Origin: Bacilli bacterium
GTDB taxonomy: Bacteria; Bacillota_I; Bacilli_A; RF39; UBA660
Reading direction: 5' to 3'
Assembly: GCA_017460245.1 (NCBI GenBank)
Contig: JAFUBK010000101.1
Coordinates: 1 to 5,860 of the forward strand
Length of the DNA stretch: 5,860 bases
Shown piece by piece: positions 1-4,649 of this stretch (the first letter of the stretch is position 1; each line of letters starts with the position of its first letter). The notes under the pieces were generated by a model, which saw nothing but the letters and a program-made list of their open reading frames with translations, did no database searches and was not told where the DNA came from. Position numbers and translations under genes: made by a program.

Positions 1-650
1 TCGAAAGCACTTAACTCTTTAATGGCTTCATGACCAAACATTAAAGCTTCTAGCATATCATCTTCATTTACTTCTTTTGCTGAAGACTCTACCATATTGA
101 TTGCTTCTTTTGTACCGGCTACTGTAAGATCAATATCTGAAAGTTCTGATTGTTCGGGTGTTGGATTAATTATAAAGTTACCGTCTACTCTACCGACTTT
201 AACTGAAGCAATTGGACCATTAAATGGTATTTTGCTGATTGAAGTTGCAAGTGATGAACCAAATAAGGCGGTCATCTCTGGTGAGTTATTTGGGTCTACC
301 GAAAGAACGGTATTTACAATTTGAACTTCGTTTTTGAAATCTTCTGGAAATAGTGGCCTCATTGGTCTGTCGATCATTCTAGCAGCTAAAGTGGCATTTT
401 CTGTTGGTCTACCTTCTCTTTTTATAAAGCCACCAGGGATTTTACCTACAGAATACAATTTTTCTTGATATAAAACCATTAGTGGAAAAAAATCTGATAA
501 TAAATTAGCAGTTTTGGAAACTACGGCAGTTGAAAGCACTACAGTATCTCCATATCTTACTAAGACTGAACCGCTTGCTTGCTTGGCAAGTTGTCCGTGT
601 TCAACAATTAATTTTCTTCCCCTGAAATCTAATTCGAATGTTTTTTTCAT
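1..650 (-). CDS. pnp: Polyribonucleotide nucleotidyltransferase (PNPase), N-terminal part, runs off left edge
   Basis: PNPase is a trimeric 3'-5' exoribonuclease that degrades RNA by phosphorolysis in the cytoplasm. The minus-strand translation from the ATG at 648-650 gives 216 codons without a stop, about the first 30% of the usual protein of about 700 aa. This covers most of the first RNase PH domain. Family signatures are clear: RYGDTVVLSTAV at residues 32-43, DFFPLMVLYQEKLYSVGKIP at 53-72, and the RNA-contacting REGRPTE followed by RMIDRPMRPLF at 78-101. The catalytic second RNase PH domain and the KH and S1 domains lie beyond the left edge. The start is fixed by GGAGGT at 656-661, five bases before the ATG. 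The gene follows rpsO by 49 bases, the classic rpsO-pnp order, with a small hairpin between them that may attenuate readthrough. Confidence 0.97.
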   Translation of the reverse strand, partial: MKKTFELDFRGRKLIVEHGQLAKQASGSVLVRYGDTVVLSTAVVSKTANLLSDFFPLMVLYQEKLYSVGKIPGGFIKREGRPTENATLAARMIDRPMRPLFPEDFKNEVQIVNTVLSVDPNNSPEMTALFGSSLATSISKIPFNGPIASVKVGRVDGNFIINPTPEQSELSDIDLTVAGTKEAINMVESSAKEVNEDDMLEALMFGHEAIKELSAF

Positions 651-655
651 ACTTT

Positions 656-661
656 ACCTCC
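656..661 (-). promoter_or_regulatory. pnp ribosome binding site
   Basis: GGAGGT on the minus strand, five bases before the pnp ATG. It lies only eight bases past the rpsO-pnp hairpin (670-689), so a ribosome on this site and the folded hairpin could influence each other. It decides the pnp start. Confidence 0.85.
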
Positions 662-665
662 ATAT

Positions 666-689
666 AAAAGACACTCAAAAAAGAGTGCC
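666..689 (-). terminator. rpsO-pnp intergenic hairpin, weak terminator or attenuator
   Basis: On the minus strand GGCACTC (689-683) pairs with GAGTGTC (676-670) around a six-U loop. This gives a 7-bp stem followed by only four U (669-666). One pair is a G-U wobble that exists only in the minus-strand RNA, so the structure is directed at this transcript. The short stem and U tract suggest partial termination, letting some transcripts continue into pnp. By analogy with other rpsO-pnp operons it could instead be a processing site; the sequence alone does not decide. Confidence 0.65.
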
Positions 690-699
690 TACTATTTTT

Positions 700-969
700 T
701 TATTTTCTTAAGCCTAATGATTTAATAAGTTCACGATATTGTGCAATATCTTTGTTCATTAAATAATTTTGTAAGCTTTTTCTATGACCTACTTTTTTAA
801 GAAGTCCTCTTCTTGAATGGTAGTCATGTGGATGTACAGCTAAATGCTCGTTAAGTTCTTTGATTTCTTCTGTTAAGATAGCAATTTGTACTGCAGCTGA
901 GCCTGTGTCATTAGCATCTTTACCATATTTTTTAACGATTTTAGCTCTTTGTTCTTTTGTTAAAGCCAT
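700..969 (-). CDS. rpsO: 30S ribosomal protein S15
   Basis: An 89-aa protein, the normal S15 length. S15 is a primary 16S rRNA binder in the platform of the small subunit, where it nucleates assembly with S6 and S18. The sequence is typical throughout: a GSAAVQIAILTEEIKEL stretch at about residues 23-39, then the rRNA-binding core HPHDYHSRRGLL at about 46-57, followed by a VGHRKSLQNYL segment and a C-terminal LGLRK. The start is set by AGGAGG at 975-980, five bases before the ATG. It is preceded by its own promoter and a structured leader, and followed by pnp. S15 commonly represses its own synthesis by binding its mRNA leader; the leader hairpin here is a candidate for that, which is inference. 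Confidence 0.98.
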   Translation of the reverse strand: MALTKEQRAKIVKKYGKDANDTGSAAVQIAILTEEIKELNEHLAVHPHDYHSRRGLLKKVGHRKSLQNYLMNKDIAQYRELIKSLGLRK

Positions 970-1000
970 AATTTCCTCCTTTTAATTTTCAATTCGCTTA

Positions 1001-1037
1001 GACCTAGGTTAAAAGATGGAGTTCTTTTAATCCAAGA
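1001..1037 (-). promoter_or_regulatory. rpsO leader hairpin, candidate S15 autoregulatory element
   Basis: Between the rpsO promoter and its ribosome binding site the minus-strand RNA can fold into a long hairpin. GG (1033-1032) and TTAAAAGA (1030-1023) pair with TCTTTTAA (1016-1009) and CC (1008-1007), with one bulged A (1031). The loop is ACTCCA (1022-1017). The stem can extend below a U-U mismatch with two or three more pairs (1035-1037 with 1003-1005). The loop contains CUCC, complementary to the GGAG of the rpsO Shine-Dalgarno about 40 bases downstream, so a pseudoknot or sequestration is possible. Ribosomal protein S15 leaders are known to be structured autoregulatory sites in several bacterial groups; I cannot assign this one to a described class. 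Confidence 0.5.
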
Positions 1038-1045
1038 ATAAGTAC

Positions 1046-1080
1046 ATTATAAATATACACTATATTTTATTAAAATGCAA
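1046..1080 (-). promoter_or_regulatory. rpsO promoter, sigma-A type
   Basis: The -35 TTGCAT (1075-1080), a 17-base spacer and the -10 TATATT (1052-1057) are followed at once by a perfect TATAAT (1046-1051), which could serve as an alternative -10. Transcription would begin near 1038-1045, giving a leader of about 70 bases that contains the hairpin. The region lies in the 136-base gap between the end of the upstream unknown gene and rpsO. Confidence 0.6.
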
Positions 1081-1097
1081 ATAAAATATTATTTTAT
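1081..1097. repeat. AT-only inverted repeat between the unknown gene pair and rpsO
   Basis: ATAAAAT (1081-1087) and ATTTTAT (1091-1097) are perfect inverted arms around a three-base centre. This is the only dyad between the stop of the upstream gene (1106) and the rpsO -35. With no G-C pair in its perfect part it would be a poor terminator, so transcripts of the upstream pair may read into rpsO. Confidence 0.35.
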
Positions 1098-1105
1098 CTG
1101 TAAAG

Positions 1106-1897
1106 TTAACGATTTTTTCTTAAGGTTTTTGCAATATCAGAAAATTCAGTATTTGGATTTTTATCACCTAAACGCATATAAAGTTTATCCCTTTGGCTAG
1201 ATTCACGTATATCGTATTCTCTTCTTTTATTATTAGTTCCAACTATAATTAACGGAAATCCCGCTCTACTAAGGCGATAACTTACGTCTTTAAAATTGTA
1301 TTCTAAATCTTTTTTATTTTCGATGGTTTTTCTTTTTCGATGATACGAATCAATGTATTTTTTTAATTTTACAGTTTCATTAAACGCTAATAAATCTGGA
1401 TGAACTAAAATTGGTTCATTTGGGTCTAAATTAGCAGTTGCATTTTCAATAACTGATTCGAATACTTCTCTACTTATAATTGAATCTCTAGCTAATTTGG
1501 GAACATATATTGGATTCATTCCCGCAGCTAAATGTTCTGCATGAATCCACTGGTCATATGTTTTATATGTATGCGGTTTTATACAAGGCTCCTCGCCTTC
1601 TTTAACTTTAACGAATTTGTTAAATTCTCTTAACCCTATCCAACATGGATGGTATTTGGTTATTAGAGGATCGATGTGCGGTCCGTATTCGGTGCAATCG
1701 CTATATTCCATAACTTTGTCAACGGCTTCGTGAATTTTCTTTGTGTATTCAATAATATCATCACCCATAGATTTTGGATCACGAAATATGTGATCGTCTA
1801 TTCTAATATATTCTATTTCGTCGCCATTAAATTTAATGTAAGCACAGTTTTCGGAAATTTCTCCTAATGCTTCTTTTAATATTTCTTTTTGGTTCAT
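1106..1897 (-). CDS. Conserved hypothetical protein, second copy of a tandem paralogue pair
   Basis: A 263-aa protein that I do not recognise. It is clearly a paralogue of the gene just upstream (1910-2731): over the first 52 aligned residues from LKEALG, 34 are identical by eye, and conserved blocks continue to the C terminus. Shared blocks are NCAYIKF (17-23), YIRIDD (30-35), a PK-M-DD stretch (41-47), HIDP (74-77), KYHP-WI--RE (81-91), KTYDQW, AGM-PI--P, VFES, a YN-KDVS block, FPL, and a final RLGDKNP. No signal peptide or membrane segment is visible, so it is probably cytosolic. The ATG aligns with the paralogue's start, but its ribosome binding site is weak (AGGA or GTGG) compared with all neighbours. 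It sits 12 bases after the upstream TAG and in the same frame, so coupled translation is likely. Function is unknown. Confidence 0.85.
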   Translation of the reverse strand: MNQKEILKEALGEISENCAYIKFNGDEIEYIRIDDHIFRDPKSMGDDIIEYTKKIHEAVDKVMEYSDCTEYGPHIDPLITKYHPCWIGLREFNKFVKVKEGEEPCIKPHTYKTYDQWIHAEHLAAGMNPIYVPKLARDSIISREVFESVIENATANLDPNEPILVHPDLLAFNETVKLKKYIDSYHRKRKTIENKKDLEYNFKDVSYRLSRAGFPLIIVGTNNKRREYDIRESSQRDKLYMRLGDKNPNTEFSDIAKTLRKNR

Positions 1898-1912
1898 TTT
1901 ACCACTTTCCTA
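1898..1912 (-). other. In-frame TAG junction with weak ribosome binding site between the paralogues
   Basis: The upstream gene stops at TAG (1910-1912), the only TAG stop in the window. The next four codons (GAA AGT GGT AAA) contain no stop and lead in frame into the ATG of the second paralogue (1895-1897). The possible Shine-Dalgarno, AGGA or GTGG, is weaker than the GGAGG or G-run sites elsewhere here. Termination-reinitiation is the simplest reading. Readthrough of the TAG would give a 541-residue double-domain protein. Confidence 0.6.
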
Positions 1913-2731
1913 TCTTTTTTTATAGTATCTGGCACCAGCCAGATACTCTCTATATTGTGTAAATTCTTCTTTGTCTGGATTTTTATCAGCAAGACGACAA
2001 TAACATAGTATTGCGTCTTCAGTGTTTCTTAAATCATATGTTATTTTTTTATTATGTTTTCCTATACTAACTAACGGAAATTTTTCTTCGTCTAAAGAAA
2101 AACTTACGTCTTTCATATTATAAGTTAAATTTTTTGTTTTTACACCTTTACTTATCTCTTCTTGATATAAATCGGTTTTTTCTTTTAGATAAGAAACTCT
2201 ATCAAATGTCAAAAAATCTTCGTGAGCAAATTTACTTGGATCCTCGTCAAATTTTTTTGTTTCTTCGTTTTCAAAGTTAAATGTTGATTCAAAAACTTTA
2301 TAGTTCATTGGAGCGTCTTTTTTAACATTTGGGTTAAAGATTGGTTGCATACCACCAGCGGTTACGAAAAAGTTCATCCACTGTTCATAGGTTTTTATTA
2401 TGTATTCGTTGTAACAGTTTTCTTCACCTTCATTTGGTGTTGTAAAACCGGCTTGTTCACGGGTATAAATCCATATTGGATGATATTTTTTGATATAAGG
2501 ATCTATATGTTTTCCTATATCTTCAATATTTTTATATTGTAAGGCTAAAGTTTCAGCCTTTCTTATCTTTTCTGCATATGCGATTACGTCATCTGCCATT
2601 GTTTTTGGATTATCGAATATAACATCATCAATTCGAATATAGTCTACTTCTTCCCCACTGAATTTTATATACGCACAGTTAGATGCAATATTACCAAGTG
2701 CTTCTTTCAATCTTTCTTTTTGACTTTTCAT
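1910..2731 (-). CDS. Conserved hypothetical protein, first copy of a tandem paralogue pair
   Basis: A 273-aa protein of unknown function and family, the paralogue of the following gene. It is rich in charged and aromatic residues, with no signal peptide or membrane segment. Blocks shared with the second copy: LKEALG (8-13), NCAYIKF (18-24), YIRIDD (31-36), PK-M-DD (42-48), HIDP (75-78), KYHP-WI--RE (82-92), KTY-QW, AGGM-PI--P, VFES, a YN-KDVS block, FPL, and RLADKNP near the C terminus. The repeated Asp, His and Glu residues in these blocks could form a binding or catalytic site, but no known motif is recognised. It is longer than its partner mainly through a short acidic insertion (about residues 150-160) and a different C-terminal tail rich in Tyr, Lys and Arg. 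The start is set by AAAGGGGG six bases before the ATG. A strong promoter lies just upstream, so this gene leads a two-gene unit. Confidence 0.87.
   Translation of the reverse strand: MKSQKERLKEALGNIASNCAYIKFSGEEVDYIRIDDVIFDNPKTMADDVIAYAEKIRKAETLALQYKNIEDIGKHIDPYIKKYHPIWIYTREQAGFTTPNEGEENCYNEYIIKTYEQWMNFFVTAGGMQPIFNPNVKKDAPMNYKVFESTFNFENEETKKFDEDPSKFAHEDFLTFDRVSYLKEKTDLYQEEISKGVKTKNLTYNMKDVSFSLDEEKFPLVSIGKHNKKITYDLRNTEDAILCYCRLADKNPDKEEFTQYREYLAGARYYKKR
1924..1947 (-). repeat. Perfect 10-bp inverted repeat in the 3' end of the first paralogue
   Basis: AGTATCTGGC (1924-1933) and GCCAGATACT (1938-1947) form a perfect 10-bp dyad around a four-base loop. It lies within codons for YLAGARY just before the stop. 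On the minus transcript it is followed by an A7 run, not a U tract, so it is not an intrinsic terminator. It lies 26 bases upstream of the second paralogue's ATG, where it could act in mRNA stability, processing, or translation of the second gene. Its codons (CTG GCT GGT GCC) are richer in GC than the surroundings. Confidence 0.75.
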
Positions 2732-2737
2732 GGTTTT

Positions 2738-2745
2738 CCCCCTTT
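2738..2745 (-). promoter_or_regulatory. Ribosome binding site of the first paralogue
   Basis: AAAGGGGG lies six bases before the ATG at 2729-2731. The G-run form resembles the one before ymfH and decides the start. Confidence 0.7.
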
Positions 2746-2758
2746 ATTTGCACGGAGT

Positions 2759-2787
2759 ATCCTATCATAAGTTATTAAAAATGTCAA
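2759..2787 (-). promoter_or_regulatory. Strong sigma-A promoter of the paralogue pair
   Basis: A consensus -35 TTGACA (2782-2787), a 17-base spacer, and the -10 TAGGAT (2759-2764) preceded by TGA, giving an extended -10. Transcription should begin near 2752 and yield a leader of about 20 bases. It is the best promoter match in the window and starts immediately after the terminator of the small upstream gene, so the pair is an independent unit. Confidence 0.8.
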
Positions 2788-2790
2788 ATT

Positions 2791-2816
2791 AAAAGCCAAT
2801 TATTTTATTGGCTTTT
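2791..2816 (-). terminator. Intrinsic terminator of the 68-aa gene
   Basis: AAAAGCCAAT (2816-2807 on the minus strand) pairs perfectly with ATTGGCTTTT (2800-2791) around a six-base loop, giving a 10-bp stem ending in four U. The upstream arm is inside the coding sequence and the stop codon TAA (2800-2802) lies in the loop and descending arm. The dyad is symmetric with A/T ends, so it may work in both directions. Confidence 0.8.
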
Positions 2817-3006
2817 TGGTTTTTACTTTTTGTTTTCCACTTTCTTGTTGTTCTGACTTACTAGGTCCTATAATATCTTCTAATGTTATTTCTGTGAATT
2901 GGGTGTTTTCTAAATAGTCTCCTCTGTTTGGTAAATGCTTTGATGTAATAACAACATCACGGTCATCACATAGATAATATACAGCACCTTCAGAATTTAT
3001 ATTCAT
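2800..3006 (-). CDS. Small hypothetical protein, 68 aa
   Basis: I do not recognise this protein. It has a compact N-terminal half containing GAVYYLCDDRDVVITSKHLP (residues 7-26), followed by an acidic stretch (about 33-46) and a C-terminal tail of about 20 residues rich in Lys, Gln and Ser, probably disordered. There is no membrane segment or signal peptide. A good ribosome binding site (GGAGGG within 3011-3017) sits before the ATG at 3004-3006, and a terminator overlaps its stop, which together argue that it is real. It follows secG by 64 bases and the secG terminator lies between them. No convincing separate promoter was found, so it may be expressed by readthrough from secG. Confidence 0.7.
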   Translation of the reverse strand: MNINSEGAVYYLCDDRDVVITSKHLPNRGDYLENTQFTEITLEDIIGPSKSEQQESGKQKVKTKKPIK

Positions 3007-3049
3007 TTTATCCCTCCATTTTATTATATTACATTTATATTTTTCGATT

Positions 3050-3074
3050 AAAAAATAATAGCCGTAGCTATTAT
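3050..3074 (-). terminator. secG terminator with UACG tetraloop
   Basis: On the minus strand ATAATAGC (3074-3067) pairs perfectly with GCTATTAT (3062-3055) around TACG, followed by five U (3054-3050). The loop closes as C(UACG)G, a member of the exceptionally stable UNCG tetraloop class. The ascending arm includes the secG stop codon (3071-3073). Confidence 0.85.
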
Positions 3075-3289
3075 CCTAAAAATTCCATCACTATACAGAT
3101 TAGGAAAAACAAAAATCCTAATACTGCGGTTAATCTAGTTATGAAAAGTTCACTACCACGTTCTTTACGATTGGCGAATAACTCATCGTTTCCACCCATT
3201 ATACTACTACTTGATTGTGCTGATTTGCCACTTTGTAAAACAACTATAGCAATCATTAATATTGATAGGATTATTAATACTATTTGCAT
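3071..3289 (-). CDS. secG: Preprotein translocase subunit SecG
   Basis: A 72-aa membrane protein with the SecG layout. A first membrane helix spans about residues 2-18; the conserved LQSGK turn is at 18-22; a polar Ser/Gly loop contains GGNDELF at 32-38 and RKERG near 41-45; a second helix spans about 50-70. SecG associates with SecYE in the plasma membrane and assists SecA-driven protein export. The length is close to the usual 70-80 aa. The start is confirmed by GGGAGGGG (3295-3302), five bases before the ATG. It has its own promoter and terminator, so it appears to be largely a single-gene unit between ymfH and the 68-aa gene. Confidence 0.95.
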   Translation of the reverse strand: MQIVLIILSILMIAIVVLQSGKSAQSSSSIMGGNDELFANRKERGSELFITRLTAVLGFLFFLICIVMEFLG

Positions 3290-3311
3290 AATTTCCCCTC
3301 CCAGCGTTTAT

Positions 3312-3340
3312 AATTTATCATATTTTTAATTAAAAATCAA
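3312..3340 (-). promoter_or_regulatory. secG promoter, sigma-A type with extended -10
   Basis: The -35 TTGATT (3335-3340), a 17-base spacer, and the -10 TAAATT (3312-3317) preceded by TGA. Transcription near 3305 would leave a very short leader just containing the ribosome binding site. The spacer contains a perfect 16-base AT palindrome (3322-3337) that overlaps the -35. Confidence 0.65.
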
Positions 3341-3355
3341 GCTTTTTGTATCGTT

Positions 3356-3385
3356 GAATAAAAATAGGTAAAAAATACCTATTTT
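3356..3385 (-). terminator. Intrinsic terminator of the ymfF-ymfH unit
   Basis: AAAATAGGTA (3385-3376 on the minus strand) pairs perfectly with TACCTATTTT (3370-3361) around a five-U loop. This gives a 10-bp stem whose last four U continue with U-A-U-U (3360-3357). The stem begins within the ymfH stop codon (3384-3386). It separates the M16 pair from the secG promoter. Confidence 0.8.
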
Positions 3386-4649
3386 AGTTATTTTTTGTGA
3401 TAATACTTAATGTATGATTTTTAAAGTCTAATGAATTTATATATTCTTTATATTCTTCAAAATTTAGTTTTTGATATTTATCATATATTTTTGCATCAAA
3501 ATCATTATATTCAATTATTTGGTTAACTATTAAATTAGCCATGCTTAGAACGTTTTCAGTAGTTAATATTAAGTCGTTTAGAACGTTTTTGATAAATAAA
3601 TTAAAAGTTTCTTTATTCACCTGTTTTGTGTTTATTAATTTATCTATTTTGGCGATAATGTCTTCTTTATCTAAAACTTCAACATCGAAATGAGCAATTA
3701 GATAGTCATCTACGGTTTCTAGATAAAAGGAAACGTCGCTTAAACTATTTTTGTCTTTAAAATTTTCATCATAAAAGTTTGATATTGAACCAAAGAGTGT
3801 ATTTAAATATATTAGTAAATAGGTTCGTGATTTAAACCTGTCATAATTTGGTTTTAATTTATATGAAAAAGTTAATAATTTATTAGTAACATCCATACTT
3901 ATTTGATTTTTTTCTTTAGAAACTATTTTGGGTTCATTATAATGCTTTTTTTCTATTTTTTGTTTTTCAGGATATTTTTTATTATGAAAATATTCTTTAA
4001 TGTAATTTATGGTTTTTTCGGGATTGACGTTACCAGTTATAACCATAAACATATTTGATGGATGATAAAAAGTATTGTAAGTATCATAAAGAATTTCTTT
4101 GTTAAGTTTACTGATTGTATTTAAATAACCAAATACTGGATACTTGTGCGGATGATTTTTAAATACTCCTTGGAGGGCAGCAAAATAAAGGGCGTGTTCT
4201 GGATCATCTAAACCTGCTTTAATTTCTTGAGCAATTATTCCCTGTTCTTTGGCAATGTTTTCTTTTGTAAAATACGGCTTGGTTATGCAGTCTAGTAGGG
4301 TTTTTAAATTTTCGTAGAAATGCGAAGCACCTGTAAAATAATACCTTGTTACTTTACTGCTGGTGTATGCATTAGAATAAGCTCCATTAGAAGCAAAAAC
4401 ACTCATCGGATCTGGTCCGTCTTCTTTAGCAAACATTTTATGCTCTAAAAAATGAGCAGTTCCTGTTGGTATTGTTAGATATTCTGTTTTTCCAATTGGT
4501 TTAAAATCTAATATGTCGTTACCGAATTTAGTAGAAATTGAAGCGTGAACATCGTGTCTATTCATCGGACATATATATACTAAAAGGCCATTATCTAAAG
4601 TTTCTTTGTAAATGTCTAAATCTAAGTTTATCAATTTTTCTTTTATCAT
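3384..4649 (-). CDS. ymfH: M16-family peptidase YmfH, EF-P 5-aminopentanol modification-associated
   Basis: A 421-aa protein, near the usual YmfH length. M16 peptidases are zinc enzymes with the inverted motif HxxEH. Here the motif is HFLEH at residues 66-70 (bases 4440-4454), in the YmfH-typical context TGTAHFLEHKMF. A third zinc ligand, Glu142, and an accessory Glu135 lie in AKEQGIIAQEIK at 133-144, with the seven-residue spacing known from pitrilysin. The C-terminal half is the degenerate second M16 domain and has no evident R/Y pair. In Bacillus subtilis ymfF and ymfH are linked genetically to 5-aminopentanol modification of elongation factor P, which helps ribosomes through proline runs; the reaction they perform is not settled. 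The ATG follows the ymfF stop directly, with the Shine-Dalgarno inside ymfF, so translation is probably coupled. Confidence 0.92.
   Translation of the reverse strand: MIKEKLINLDLDIYKETLDNGLLVYICPMNRHDVHASISTKFGNDILDFKPIGKTEYLTIPTGTAHFLEHKMFAKEDGPDPMSVFASNGAYSNAYTSSKVTRYYFTGASHFYENLKTLLDCITKPYFTKENIAKEQGIIAQEIKAGLDDPEHALYFAALQGVFKNHPHKYPVFGYLNTISKLNKEILYDTYNTFYHPSNMFMVITGNVNPEKTINYIKEYFHNKKYPEKQKIEKKHYNEPKIVSKEKNQISMDVTNKLLTFSYKLKPNYDRFKSRTYLLIYLNTLFGSISNFYDENFKDKNSLSDVSFYLETVDDYLIAHFDVEVLDKEDIIAKIDKLINTKQVNKETFNLFIKNVLNDLILTTENVLSMANLIVNQIIEYNDFDAKIYDKYQKLNFEEYKEYINSLDFKNHTLSIITKNN

Noticed and set aside
97..711. Plus-strand open frames opposite pnp
   Set aside because: They lie antisense to an unmistakable PNPase coding sequence, have no good ribosome binding site and no recognisable protein features.
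1676..1867. Plus-strand frame of 63 codons opposite the second paralogue
   Set aside because: Hydrophobic-looking translation arises from the antisense of a conserved coding region; the minus-strand paralogy is decisive.
2345..2542. Plus-strand frame with a membrane-like translation opposite the first paralogue
   Set aside because: Antisense shadow of the conserved paralogue, with no start signals.
3023..3028. TATAAT as a promoter -10 for the 68-aa gene
   Set aside because: Transcription from it would start within or just after the Shine-Dalgarno at 3011-3017, and there is no good -35 (TTAATC at the right distance).
3141..3329. Plus-strand frame opposite secG and its promoter
   Set aside because: Antisense to a clear secG gene and would end within its promoter.
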